Below, piece after piece: positions 49,818 through 58,579 of a stretch of DNA of 64,000 nucleotides; position 1 is the stretch's first letter; every line of letters begins with the position of its first letter. Where the stretch lies: assembly GCA_001464895.1 (NCBI GenBank), contig LNEE01000013.1:148183-212182 (forward strand), read 5' to 3'. Both the position numbers and the translations under genes were made by a program. The notes under the pieces are model-generated. The model did no database searches, was not told the origin of the DNA, and was given only the letters and a program-made list of their open reading frames with translations. This DNA is from Betaproteobacteria bacterium Ga0077532 (GTDB lineage Bacteria; Pseudomonadota; Gammaproteobacteria; Burkholderiales; Ga0077523).

Positions 49818-50663
49818 TCAGCGTTGCTTGCGGGTGAGGAAACCGGATATGCCCTCGGGCAGGATCCGGATGATGAGGATCACGGCGATCAGCATCCCGA
49901 TCTGACCGATGATCTGGCCGTGCCAGGCGTTCAGCGTCGTGCGCACGGCGGCGAGCAGGATGCCCGCGGGCGCGGTGCCCAGCAGCACGTTCGACCCGCC
50001 CACGACGACGGTGACGAAGCTCTCGACGATGAACGTGGCGCCCATCGTGGGTATCAGCGTCATCGTCGGCGCGTAGAGCGCGCCGCAGAGGCCGGCGAGG
50101 CCTGCACCGATGCCGAAGCTGAGCGCGTAGACGCGGCCGACGGGCACGCCGAGGGCCCGGGCCATCTTGGCGTTCTGCATCGTGGCTCTGGCGTGCACGC
50201 CGAACTTCGTCCGCATGAAGATGATGTACACGAATCCGAGGGCGGCGAGGGCGCCCGCGAACAGTACGAGACGGTAGACGGAGAACGTGTAGTCGCCGAC
50301 GGCGAAGCTGCCGGGCGGTGTGCCGATGCCCGCCACTGAAGAGCCCACGAGGATCAGCATGCCCTGCGTCACGACGAGGCTGAGGCCCCAGGTCGCCAGC
50401 AGCGAATCGAGGGGGCGCGTGTAGAACTTGCGCACGATGGCCATCTCGACGATCACGCCGATGATGCCGGCCGCGAGTGTCCCGCAGAGTTGCGCGAGCG
50501 GCAGGGGGAAACCGGCGTGGACCAGGCCCACGGTCACGTAGGCGCCGCACATGATGAATTCGCCGTGCGCCATGTTGATGACGCCCATCATGCCGAACAC
50601 GATGGCCAGGCCGGCGGCGGAAAGTATCAGGAACGCGAAGACGTCCGCGAACTGATACAGCAC
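49818..50663 (-). CDS. urea/amide-type ABC transporter permease (UrtB/LivH-like)
   Basis: A 281-aa membrane permease with about eight helices. GLAIVFGMMGVINMAHGEF near residue 18 is the LivH/UrtB hallmark, and ATMQNAKMARALGVPVGRVYAL is the coupling loop. The start is GTG 50663; no ATG in frame lies upstream before the homology begins, and the Shine-Dalgarno is weak. The gene follows the binding-protein gene after 195 bases that contain a stable stem-loop at 50811-50852. Confidence 0.9.
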   Translation of the reverse strand: MLYQFADVFAFLILSAAGLAIVFGMMGVINMAHGEFIMCGAYVTVGLVHAGFPLPLAQLCGTLAAGIIGVIVEMAIVRKFYTRPLDSLLATWGLSLVVTQGMLILVGSSVAGIGTPPGSFAVGDYTFSVYRLVLFAGALAALGFVYIIFMRTKFGVHARATMQNAKMARALGVPVGRVYALSFGIGAGLAGLCGALYAPTMTLIPTMGATFIVESFVTVVVGGSNVLLGTAPAGILLAAVRTTLNAWHGQIIGQIGMLIAVILIIRILPEGISGFLTRKQR

Positions 50664-50810
50664 TGAAAAGATCTCGGCGATGATGCGCTCCGCTATCGGT
50701 CGTTCATTCGATGCACGATGTGTCCGCGTGCACGGAGGATGAAGAGTCGGGCACCTCAGGTGCCGGGCTCGCCGATGTGTGACGGCTTGCCCGACAACCC
50801 GGGGTGACCC

Positions 50811-50852
50811 GGACCACGGCAGCTCCGATGTGCTCAGAGGCTGCCGCGGTCC
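50811..50852 (-). promoter_or_regulatory. stem-loop after the binding-protein gene
   Basis: A 13-bp stem (GGACCGCGGCAGC pairing with GCTGCCGTGGTCC, one G-U) and a 16-base loop starts 6 bases after the binding-protein stop codon. There is no T tract. Such a hairpin commonly protects the binding-protein message and reduces expression of the downstream permease genes. Confidence 0.6.
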
Positions 50853-50858
50853 CCGGCA

Positions 50859-52091
50859 TCACTTCTTCGGAAGGTCGCTGGGGGTGTACTGCTTCTTGTC
50901 GTTCTTCTTGGTCAGATCGCAACCGATCGACGCAAGCCAGTACGGCTGGATGACGCCGTAGTCCTTCACGACCTTCACGGCATGCTTCTCATCGACGGCG
51001 ATGAGGCGCATGCGGTGGGAGGTGTGCTGGCTCTTCGGGTCGATGCAGATCTCGCCTTCGGGCGCATTGATGCAGGCCTTGCCCGTTGCGATGACCTTGC
51101 GGAGGTCGGCGAGCTTCGTCGACTTCGCGCCTTCGACCAGCATCTTGTACTGGTAGATCGCGTTGTAGGCGTTGTAGCCCATGTCGTTGATGTAGGTCTC
51201 GTTCGGGAACTTGGCGTGCCAGCGCTTCTTGAAATCTTCCGCTTCCGGCGTGTCGATCTCTTCGAACCAGTTGGCGACGGCCTGCATCCGGTTCAGCGCG
51301 GGCGGGGCGAAGCGCTTGTGCTCGAAGCCCAGCATGATCTTGATCGACGAGCCCATCGGCAGGTTCAGCTTGGCGGCTGCGGCCTGTTCGAAGAAGGAGT
51401 CCTGCGCGGCGCCGACGTTGATCGTCAGGATCCAGTCGGGCTTGGCCTTCTGGATGTTCTGGATGGTCTGTGCGAACTGGGAAACACCGAGCGGGATGAA
51501 CTCTTCACCCACCACCGTGCCGCCTTGTTCCTTGACGATCATCCGGTTCCACTCGGCCGAGATCTGACCGAAGTTGTAGTCGGCCGCGATCACGTAAACC
51601 TTCTTGCCGAACTTCTCCATCATGTACGGGATCATGGTGGAGAACTGCTGCTCGGGCACCGCACCGTTGCTGATCATGCCGGCATCGCACACGCCACCCT
51701 CGTACTGGTTCGTGTAGATGTACGGGATGGTCGTGCGGTTCATGATCGGGCGGATGGCTTCGCGCGAGGCGGAGGTGATGCCACCGATCAGGACGTCGAC
51801 CTTGTCCTTGCTCGTCAGGCGGCGCGCGAATTCCTGATAGCGCGCGTTGTCACCCTGGGGGTCCAGGTGGATCAGCTCGATCTGCCGGCCCATGATGCCG
51901 CCGGCCTTGTTGATCTCTTCGACCGCGAGGAGCGAACCGTTCAGCTTCGGCTTGCCGAGGACGGCGAGGTCGCCGGAGATGTCTTCCAGCAGGCCGATCT
52001 TGATCGGGTCGGCTGCGAAGGTCGGGGCGGTGAGCGCGGCCGTGACCGACAGCGCACCCGCGATGATTGAAAGACGAGTTCGAAGTTTCAT
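50859..52091 (-). CDS. urea/amide-type ABC transporter substrate-binding protein
   Basis: A 410-aa periplasmic binding protein of the leucine/isoleucine/valine-binding superfamily. Signal peptide MKLRTRLSIIAGALSVTAAL, cleavage near FAADP; the mature protein begins IKIGLLEDISGDLAVLGKP, the standard start. YIYTNQYEGGVCD and ADYNFGQISAEW fit the urea/amide group (UrtA, FmdD). The start at 52091 has AGGAGC upstream. Flanking amidase and formamidase genes suggest that the ligand is a short amide or urea. Confidence 0.92.
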   Translation of the reverse strand: MKLRTRLSIIAGALSVTAALTAPTFAADPIKIGLLEDISGDLAVLGKPKLNGSLLAVEEINKAGGIMGRQIELIHLDPQGDNARYQEFARRLTSKDKVDVLIGGITSASREAIRPIMNRTTIPYIYTNQYEGGVCDAGMISNGAVPEQQFSTMIPYMMEKFGKKVYVIAADYNFGQISAEWNRMIVKEQGGTVVGEEFIPLGVSQFAQTIQNIQKAKPDWILTINVGAAQDSFFEQAAAAKLNLPMGSSIKIMLGFEHKRFAPPALNRMQAVANWFEEIDTPEAEDFKKRWHAKFPNETYINDMGYNAYNAIYQYKMLVEGAKSTKLADLRKVIATGKACINAPEGEICIDPKSQHTSHRMRLIAVDEKHAVKVVKDYGVIQPYWLASIGCDLTKKNDKKQYTPSDLPKK

Positions 52092-52210
52092 GTTCTGCTC
52101 CTGATGACTGTTGAACATCGGATTGTTCCCGCACCCCCGGTCCGGCGTGCCTGCCGAGGCAGAACCACCGGCGAAGGTGCGGTTGCTTCCTGCGGTTCGT
52201 TGAGCGCAGC

Positions 52211-52291
52211 CGGCCTCACCGATCCGGGTGCAAGCTTTACCGGCCTCAAAGCGCCGGGTGCCTGTTGAACCGGCCTCAAAGCGCCGGGTGC
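52211..52291. repeat. three tandem 30-bp repeats at the 3' end of the amidase gene
   Basis: CGGCCTCA-N7-GGGTGC occurs at 52211, 52241 and 52271, exactly 30 bases apart; the last two copies are identical over 21 bases. The third copy contains the amidase stop codon, so the gene end seems to have been duplicated downstream twice. Confidence 0.75.
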
Positions 52292-53676
52292 ATGCGATGC
52301 CAGTCCGTCGCCTGCTGGTAGGCCCAGCCGGCGCGAACGAGCAGTTCTTCCTCGAAGTGGCGGGCCACGAACTGGAATGCGGTGGGGGTGTTCTGTGGCG
52401 TGAAGCCCCCGGGCAGCGTGATGGTCGGGCTGCCGGTCATGTCGAAGGGGCAGGTGTAGCGCAGCAGACCGGAGATGAGGTCCGCGTCTTCGGCGAGACC
52501 CGCCATCTGTGCGATGGTCGGCGATGCGACGGCGGTGGCGGGCACGAGCAGCAGATCGATGTTCTCGAACACGGCCTCGACACGTCCGCGGAAGTCGTTC
52601 CGCCGGAGCACGATCTTCTGGTAGTCGAGGCCGGACTGGCTGCGACCGAGTTCGATGAGGCCTGCGAGACCCGGGCCGTATTCGTCCTTGCGGGACGGAT
52701 ACGTCGCCTCGTGCGCGACGGCGGTCTCGACGCCGCACAGCGGGAACCAGTCGGCGATGACCTGCTCGGGATCGGGGAAGGTGACCTCACGGATGTCGCC
52801 ACCGAGATCGGCGATCACCTTCAATGCCGCGGCGAGCGTCGACTTGACGCCCTCTTCGACGTTCGCGGAGTTCCACTTCGTGTCGACCCCGATACGCAGG
52901 CCTCGGAGGCCGCGCGTCATGCCGGCGAGGTAGTTCGGCACCGGCAAATGAACGGCGGTCGGGTCGTTGATGTCCGCACCCGCGATCACCGAAAGCATGG
53001 CGCCGGCGTCGGCGGCGCTGCGGGTCATGGGACCCAGATGGTCAAGAGTCGCCGCCAGCTCGAAGCAGCCGAAGCGGCTGACGCGACCCCACGTGGGCTT
53101 CAAGCCAGTGCAGCCGTTGGCCGCGGAGGGGAAGCGGATGGAACCACCCGTGTCGGAGCCGAGCGAGCCGTAGCAGAGGCCGGCCGCGGTGGCGACGCCG
53201 GAACCGCTCGACGATGCGCCGGACCAGTGGTCCTTGTTCCACGGGTTCACGGGCGGCGTGATCTTCGGATGGTGATCGGCATAGGCGCCTTCGGTGAGCT
53301 GCAGCTTGCCCAGGATCACGGCGCCCGCTTCACGGAGTTTCGCGACGACGGTGCCATCGCGGTCCGGGCGGAAATCCTTGTGGATGGTCATGCCGGCGGC
53401 CGTCGGGACGCCCTTGGTCCAGCAGAGATCCTTCACGGCGATCGGAACGCCGTGCAGCGGGCCGCGGATCGTGCCGCGGAGGATCTCCTCGTCGGCGCGG
53501 CGCGCATCGGCGAGGGCCGCATCGGCCATCAGGTGCGCGTAGCTCTTCAGCTGGGCATCGAGTTTCTGGATGCGTTCGAGTTGCGCGCGGGTGGCCTCGA
53601 CCGACGAGATCTCCTTCGCCTGGATGCGCTTGCCGATGTCGAGCAGTTCGAGGTAGTGCCAGTTGTTGTCACTCAT
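52276..53676 (-). CDS. amidase (amidase signature family)
   Basis: A 466-aa cytoplasmic amidase that hydrolyses a carboxamide to acid and ammonia. The Ser-cisSer-Lys catalytic triad is visible: Lys in GVPIAVKDL near residue 79, cis-Ser in GASSSGSGVATAAG near 155, and the nucleophile Ser in GSDTGGSIRFPSA near 180. The start at 53676 (MSDNNWHYL) has GGAGGAA upstream. It sits between the formamidase and the transporter genes, so it probably acts on imported amides. Its last codons are part of a 30-bp tandem repeat. Confidence 0.92.
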   Translation of the reverse strand: MSDNNWHYLELLDIGKRIQAKEISSVEATRAQLERIQKLDAQLKSYAHLMADAALADARRADEEILRGTIRGPLHGVPIAVKDLCWTKGVPTAAGMTIHKDFRPDRDGTVVAKLREAGAVILGKLQLTEGAYADHHPKITPPVNPWNKDHWSGASSSGSGVATAAGLCYGSLGSDTGGSIRFPSAANGCTGLKPTWGRVSRFGCFELAATLDHLGPMTRSAADAGAMLSVIAGADINDPTAVHLPVPNYLAGMTRGLRGLRIGVDTKWNSANVEEGVKSTLAAALKVIADLGGDIREVTFPDPEQVIADWFPLCGVETAVAHEATYPSRKDEYGPGLAGLIELGRSQSGLDYQKIVLRRNDFRGRVEAVFENIDLLLVPATAVASPTIAQMAGLAEDADLISGLLRYTCPFDMTGSPTITLPGGFTPQNTPTAFQFVARHFEEELLVRAGWAYQQATDWHRMHPAL

Positions 53677-53804
53677 GTTCCGGTTCCTCCGTGCGCCATG
53701 CTTCGTGCGCGCGCTTCGGGCGCGTTGGCTGCAGGCGTTGTGTCGGGTGCAGGGGTTGGTCGCCGAGGTGCGGCCCGCGATGGGCAGGCCGCCTCGACGG
53801 CAGG

Positions 53805-54797
53805 TCAGGTCTTCAGGTACTTCTTGCTGATGGCGGCGCCGACCGTGTACTTGGGGTCGACGAAGTTGCCGAGGCGCACCTTTCCGCACTGGCTCAGCAT
53901 CATGTAGGCGTCCCACTTGTCGAAGCCGTAGTCCTTGGCCATCCAGTAGACGAGTTCGCGGTACGCGATGCGGGTGGCGTCTTCCAGAGGACGCGTGCTG
54001 CCGATGGCCATGATCACTTCCTCGTTCTCGAGGCGTGGCCACTCGATGCTCCAGCCCTTGATCAGTTCGACGTGGATCGTGGTGACGGTCGCGTACTCGA
54101 CGGCCACGCCGCATACCTCGCCGTCACCCTGGCAGGCGTGGGCGTCACCGATGAAGAGGCGGGCGCCCGGTGAGCGCACGGGCAGGTAGGTGATGCTGCC
54201 GGGCCCCATGTCGGGGAGGTCCATGTTCCCGCCGTGATTGTCCGGCGTGAGGGAGTTGATGGAGTCGATCTCCGGCGAGCAGCTGAGCGTGCCGATGTGC
54301 GGCTTGTAGGGCAGGGTGACGCGATCGCTCCAGTACACGAACTGCTCGTCGACGTTGATCTTGCGGACGATCTCGGGCAGCGGATCGTTCAGCGTCGCCG
54401 TGTAGTACGTGCCGGTCAGGCCGCCGAACTCGGGGATCATCGCGCACGTGCCACGGGGGTTCTCGCCGCGCGGCTTCATCGATTCGATGTAGACGGCGAT
54501 CGTGTCGCCCTTTTCGGCGCCCTCGATCATGATCGGGCCGTTCTGGGGGTTCAGGAACGGCATCTTCAGGACCTTCGTGGGCATGTCGCGCTCGGTCTTG
54601 ATCGCGCCCTCGAATGCGTCGCGCGTCTCGACCACCACGCGATCACCGGGCTTGATGGTCATCACCGGGTCTGAGTAGGGGCCCATCGTGTAGTGGTACT
54701 TGCCCTGTCTCGCCTCGTTCAGGTCGTGCGTCGTGCCGACCTTTCCCTTTGCGACACCGCGCGTGTACATGATGGATTCGGCAAGCCAGCTGCTCAT
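53805..54797 (-). CDS. acetamidase/formamidase family protein
   Basis: A 330-aa FmdA/AmdA family hydrolase, which releases ammonia from formamide or acetamide. Family segments are YSDPVMTIKPGDRVVVET, TGTYYTATLNDP, HIGTLSCSPEID, DNHGGNMDLPDMGPGS and LFIGDAHACQGDGEVCG, the last with the conserved Asp/His/Cys/Glu around the metal or active site. It is shorter than the 400-residue FmdA of Methylophilus but complete for the shorter bacterial class. First gene of the amide operon; start ATG 54797 with CAGGAG upstream. Confidence 0.9.
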   Translation of the reverse strand: MSSWLAESIMYTRGVAKGKVGTTHDLNEARQGKYHYTMGPYSDPVMTIKPGDRVVVETRDAFEGAIKTERDMPTKVLKMPFLNPQNGPIMIEGAEKGDTIAVYIESMKPRGENPRGTCAMIPEFGGLTGTYYTATLNDPLPEIVRKINVDEQFVYWSDRVTLPYKPHIGTLSCSPEIDSINSLTPDNHGGNMDLPDMGPGSITYLPVRSPGARLFIGDAHACQGDGEVCGVAVEYATVTTIHVELIKGWSIEWPRLENEEVIMAIGSTRPLEDATRIAYRELVYWMAKDYGFDKWDAYMMLSQCGKVRLGNFVDPKYTVGAAISKKYLKT

Positions 54798-55455
54798 GTC
54801 CGGACTCCTGCAACGAATAATGGTTGGGGGGCTCGCGCAAAGCATGGCATCCGTTCGCGCGATGCTCGAAAGCTGCCCCGAATACTGCATTTCCCTGGAC
54901 TGCACCGCAAGAGTGCAATGGCATTCATATGTCTGATGTGAAGAGGTCCCAGGCTTCGTCCGCAACTGGGCGCAGAGATCGCGAATCGCCCCTGATCGCC
55001 GCGCTCCCGGCGGGGGACCTCGTTCCTCGGGACGCGGGCCGTCGTGGTCTGCATCCAACGGGCGAACCCTGGCGCAAAGATCAATAGGAAACGCGTCTCG
55101 TGTTTCATGTCAGGCGGGTCTGGATAGCAGGATCCCGGCCACGACTGCCTTTATCCGCGCTTTGTGCCGAAGGTTGCTGTTGCCGGCCCGGGAGACATCG
55201 ATCAAGCAACGAGTGCGCGGATGTCTTTGTCCTTGCCCGCCATAGGCTTGTTGGAAGTCCGGCGCTGCGGATACCCCGACACTGCGCGAGTCGATCCCGA
55301 CAGATCCCTGCCAAGGTGCACGCATCGACCGCGAGGGTGCGCACCCCATCGGGCGCCGGTGTGCACTGAGTCCGTGCGCCGCCCCGTCGCGGTGGGCTGC
55401 CCCGGGGCATGGAGCAGGACCTCCGCCCGCATTCGAGATCGGGCTCCGCGGGAGA
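54798..55455. other. 658-base region without a recognised gene; control region of the amide operon
   Basis: No open frame here has a ribosome site, homology I recognise or normal codon use. The end near 54800-54950 must hold the amide operon promoter. A weak sigma54-like element (GGGCAG, then GAGC with GG and GC 10 bases apart) is at 54863-54878 on the minus strand, near the NtrC-like palindrome at 54901. The part from 55100 to 55450 is featureless to me and may be remnant DNA beside the degraded ligase gene. Confidence 0.5.
54901..54917. promoter_or_regulatory. NtrC-like binding site
   Basis: TGCACCGCAAGAGTGCA matches the enteric NtrC consensus TGCACY-N5-GGTGCA at 11 of 12 fixed positions. 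It is 104 bases upstream of the formamidase start. A weaker copy, TGCACTGAGTCCGTGCG, is at 55362-55378. Confidence 0.5.
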
Positions 55456-55617
55456 TCAGGACCGTACGTCGCGCGGACCGGTGAGCCCTGCATAGGTCTT
55501 CCGCAGCAGGTTCTTCTGGATCTTGCCCAGGGTGTTGCGCGGGAAGTCGTTCACGACGACCACGAACTTCAGCACCTCGCGATTGGCGAGGCGTGCCATC
55601 ACTTGGCGGATCACCTG
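55456..55617 (-). pseudogene. C-terminal remnant of an AMP-forming acyl-CoA synthetase
   Basis: About 53 codons at the 3' end of a ligase gene remain: EQVIRQVMARLANREV, then VVVNDFPRNTLGKIQKNLLR, which holds the catalytic Lys of the C-terminal lid domain, and a normal stop at 55456. It most resembles malonyl-CoA/acyl-CoA synthetases of the MatB type. Upstream, the coding sequence stops abruptly at about 55617 where the palindromic repeat array begins, so the other ~450 codons are gone. It is not expected to be functional. Confidence 0.8.
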
Positions 55618-55990
55618 CTCGGGCACTGCCCGACGCCTGCGAACCTGGATCCGCCGAGGCGCCCAAGCCGACGTCGCGTCGAGCTGTAGCTCGACCCACG
55701 AAGGGCGCTCGCCACTGGATGCATCGACGCTGAGACCAACCCCCGTGGGTCGGGCACTGCCCGACGCCCGCGTTCCTGGATTCGCCGATGCGCCCAAGCC
55801 AGCGTAGCGTCGAGCAATGCTCGACCCACGAAGGCCCCTCGCCACGGGATGCATCGACGCTGAGAACACCCCCCGTGGGTCGGGCACCGCCCGACGCCCG
55901 CGTTCCATGATTCGCTGAGCCACCCGAGCCGACGTCGCGTCGAGCCATGGCTCGACCCACGAACGTCCCTCGCCACTGGCCCCCTCGGCG
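55618..55990. repeat. tandem palindromic ~130-bp units (REP/BIME-like), locus 2
   Basis: Three units of the family seen at 15176-15730, with left arms at about 55614 (its first bases missing), 55744 and 55874. Each ends with a right arm GTCGAGC-N-GCTCGACCCACG and the conserved spacer CGCCAC-GG-TGCATCGACGCTGA. The first unit abuts the acyl-CoA synthetase remnant directly, with its CGTGGG head lost at the junction. The arms differ slightly from locus 1, often keeping the hairpin pairing. Confidence 0.9.
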
Positions 55991-56103
55991 ATGAACACAA
56001 CCGCCCCCCGCCGAAACCTCACCACCGCTACCCATTGCCGCCGCCGCCGCTCCTGACTACCCTTCTGCGCCCGGCAATCGCCGGACGAGTCGGGAGAAGG
56101 TGC

Positions 56104-56814
56104 ATGGATGGTGGCAGGCCAGCGGTGGTCCTCCTCAGCGGAGGCCTGGATTCGACGACGGTGCTCGCGATGGCGAAGGCGGCGGGGTTCGCGCCGTACG
56201 CCCTCAGCTTCCGGTACGGGCAGCGGCACGTGATCGAGCTGGAGGCGGCGCAGGCTGTCGCGGCTGCCATGGGCGCGGTACGCCACACGGTCGTCGACAT
56301 CGATCTGCGGGTCTTCGGCGGGTCCGCCCTCACGGGCGACATCGCGGTGCCCAAGGGACGCACGGCCGCGGCGATGTCCGACGGGATCCCCGTCACGTAC
56401 GTACCCGCCCGCAACACCATCTTCCTGAGCTTCGCGCTGGCCCTTGCCGAGACGGTCGGATCCAGCGACATCTTCATCGGGGTCAATGCGCTCGACTACT
56501 CCGGTTATCCCGATTGCCGGCCGGCGTACATCGACGCCTACGAGCAGATGGCCAATCTGGCGACCCGGGCAGGGGTCGAGGGGACGCAGCGGCTCGTCAT
56601 CCATCGGCCGCTCATCGAGATGACCAAGGGGCAGATCATCCAGGCGGGCCTGCGCCTCGGAGTCGACTACGGCGGCACGACGAGCTGTTACGACCCCGGC
56701 GAGGACGGTCGTCCGTGCGGCGCGTGCGACTCGTGTCTGCTGCGGGCGAAGGGGTTCGCCGAGGCTGGCGTGGCTGATCCGTTGCTGGTGCGATTCGGGA
56801 TGACCGCGTCGTGA
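56104..56814 (+). CDS. queC: 7-cyano-7-deazaguanine synthase
   Basis: QueC (236 aa) turns 7-carboxy-7-deazaguanine into preQ0 with ATP and ammonia, in the queuosine pathway. It has the PP-loop [11 protein letters not shown] near residue 12, [32 protein letters not shown], and the zinc ligands Cys195, Cys205, Cys208 and Cys211 in the C-terminal segment. The start at 56104 has GGGAGAAGG upstream. Its stop overlaps the queD GTG start. Confidence 0.95.
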   Translation: MDGGRPAVVLLSGGLDSTTVLAMAKAAGFAPYALSFRYGQRHVIELEAAQAVAAAMGAVRHTVVDIDLRVFGGSALTGDIAVPKGRTAAAMSDGIPVTYVPARNTIFLSFALALAETVGSSDIFIGVNALDYSGYPDCRPAYIDAYEQMANLATRAGVEGTQRLVIHRPLIEMTKGQIIQAGLRLGVDYGGTTSCYDPGEDGRPCGACDSCLLRAKGFAEAGVADPLLVRFGMTAS

Positions 56815-57908
56815 GCGCCATCCGGACGCTCTACACCGCCGCGGCGACGTTCGAATCCGCGCGGCAACTCACCACGGCGCCGGAAGGTCATCGCGCCCGA
56901 AGACTGCACGGCCACGGATTCCTCGCAACCGTCCGCTGCGATCTGCCCGAAGGCTGGGCGACGTTCCCGGGCGGAGAGGTCGATGCCTTGAGGACCGCGC
57001 TGCAGGCGGGCGTTGCCCCGCTCGACTACCGCCATCTGAACGAGGTGCTCACCGACCCCACGGACGTGCAGCTCGCGCACTGGCTGCGCAGCAGGCTGGC
57101 AGCCCCGCATCTCGTGCAGGTCGGCGTGCGCAGTTCGGATCGCAGCGGCGTCGACATCGATGCCGACGGTCATCCCCACGCGTGGCGACGTTACGTATTC
57201 CAGTCGGCGCACGTGCTCCCCAACGTGCCGGAGGGGCACAAGTGCGGCCGGATGCACGGCCATGGTTTCGAGGCGATAGTGCACGTGCGCCGCGACGCTG
57301 CCGCGCGTGATGTCGGTCTGGACCACGACCGTATCGATGCCGCCTGGGCACCCCTGCACGCGATGCTCGACCACGCCTGCCTCAACAACCTCGAGGGATT
57401 GTCGAATCCGACGAGCGAGATGCTGTCGAGCTGGCTGTGGTCACGCCTCGCGCCGACGCTGCCCGGCCTTTCGTGGGTCACGGTGTACGAGACGGGTTCG
57501 TGCGGCGCGATGTTCGACGGATCGCAGTACCGCATCTGGAAGGAGTTCACCCTGGACAGCGCCCGCCGCCTCTCCCGTGCGCCCGACGGCAACCCGCTGC
57601 GGCGGCTCCACGGCCACACGTACACGCTGCGCCTGCACCTGTCGGCCCCGCTCGACGCCGTGATGGGATGGACCGTCGACTTCGGCGACGTGAAGGCCCT
57701 CTTCAAGCCGATCTTCCGGTCGCTGGATCACAGGCCGCTGCACGAGATGACCGGGATCGACGACGCCGACACCGGCAGCCTCGCGCGGTGGATCCTGCAG
57801 ACGACACGGCAGCAGCTTCCGGCGCTCGATCGCGTGGACCTCCACGAAACACCCGGTTGTGGCGCCATCGCGTTCCATGGCGACGCCTTGCCGGCGATGC
57901 CGGTCTGA
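56811..57908 (+). CDS. queD: 6-carboxytetrahydropterin synthase, three fused QueD domains
   Basis: QueD makes 6-carboxytetrahydropterin from dihydroneopterin triphosphate in queuosine synthesis. This protein has 365 aa, three times the normal ~120, and contains three tandem PTPS-like domains (about 5-115, 125-237, 240-357), each with an HGH motif. Only the middle one has the complete zinc site and nucleophile: His134, Cys145, His149, His151, the Asp-His pair in MLDHACLNN and the Glu in YETGSCG. Domain 1 has Arg18 and Ala29, and domain 3 has Arg252 and Leu263, in place of the first zinc His and the Cys. The start is GTG 56811, overlapping queC; queE follows 2 bases after the stop. Confidence 0.9.
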   Translation: MSAIRTLYTAAATFESARQLTTAPEGHRARRLHGHGFLATVRCDLPEGWATFPGGEVDALRTALQAGVAPLDYRHLNEVLTDPTDVQLAHWLRSRLAAPHLVQVGVRSSDRSGVDIDADGHPHAWRRYVFQSAHVLPNVPEGHKCGRMHGHGFEAIVHVRRDAAARDVGLDHDRIDAAWAPLHAMLDHACLNNLEGLSNPTSEMLSSWLWSRLAPTLPGLSWVTVYETGSCGAMFDGSQYRIWKEFTLDSARRLSRAPDGNPLRRLHGHTYTLRLHLSAPLDAVMGWTVDFGDVKALFKPIFRSLDHRPLHEMTGIDDADTGSLARWILQTTRQQLPALDRVDLHETPGCGAIAFHGDALPAMPV

Positions 57909-57910
57909 CC

Positions 57911-58546
57911 ATGGCGTACACCGTCAAGGAGATCTACTACACGCTGCAGGGCGAGGGCGGGCAGGCCGGTCGTGCCGCCGTGTTCTGCCGCTTCACCGGC
58001 TGCAATCTCTGGTCGGGGCGCGAGGAGGACCGGGCGAAGGCCGTGTGCACGTTCTGCGACACGGACTTCGTCGGGACGGATGGTCCCGGGGGCGGTCGAT
58101 TCGCCACGGCGGAGGAACTCGCGCAGGCCGTCGCTTCCCATTGGCCGAAGCCGATCACGGGTCGCCCGCTCGTGGTCTGCACCGGCGGCGAACCGCTGCT
58201 GCAGCTCGACGAGCCGCTGGTGGCGGCGCTCCACGCCCTCGGGTTCGAGGTCGCCGTCGAGACGAACGGCACGCAGACGGCGCCCCCCGGACTCGACTGG
58301 ATCTGCGTGAGTCCGAAGGCCGCTGCCGAGGTCGTGCTCACGCGGGGGACGGAACTGAAGCTCGTGTTTCCTCAGCCCGAGGCGATGCCGGAGCGCTTCG
58401 AGTCCCTGGCGTTCCAGCACTTCTTCCTGCAGCCGATGGACGGACCCGATGCGAAGCACAACACTGCGCTCGCGATCGCGTACTGCCTCGCCCACCCGCA
58501 ATGGCGGTTGAGCGTGCAGACCCACAAGGTGGTCGGGATCGCCTGA
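57911..58546 (+). CDS. queE: 7-carboxy-7-deazaguanine synthase
   Basis: QueE (211 aa) is the radical SAM enzyme that rearranges 6-carboxytetrahydropterin to 7-carboxy-7-deazaguanine. It starts MAYTVKEIYYTLQGEGGQAG. The cluster-binding Cys residues are in CRFTGCNLW and, after an insertion of about 12 residues, CTFCDTDF; this expanded spacing is that of the QueE subgroup found in beta- and alphaproteobacteria. The SAM-binding VVCTGGEPLLQ and the VETNGT segment are intact. Last gene of the queCDE operon. Confidence 0.94.
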   Translation: MAYTVKEIYYTLQGEGGQAGRAAVFCRFTGCNLWSGREEDRAKAVCTFCDTDFVGTDGPGGGRFATAEELAQAVASHWPKPITGRPLVVCTGGEPLLQLDEPLVAALHALGFEVAVETNGTQTAPPGLDWICVSPKAAAEVVLTRGTELKLVFPQPEAMPERFESLAFQHFFLQPMDGPDAKHNTALAIAYCLAHPQWRLSVQTHKVVGIA

Positions 58547-58579
58547 CGCGGGGAGGGCGCCGACGCCGGCACCGCGGGC

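Noticed and set aside
55100..55410. Possible transposase remnant in the minus-strand frames beside the ligase stump
   Set aside because: No DDE motif, inverted repeats or recognisable family wording could be found, so I leave it as unassigned DNA.
55618..56103. preQ1 riboswitch upstream of queC
   Set aside because: The region is taken up by palindromic repeats and GC-rich spacer, and I see no A-rich pseudoknot tail or the conserved loop of preQ1 aptamers.
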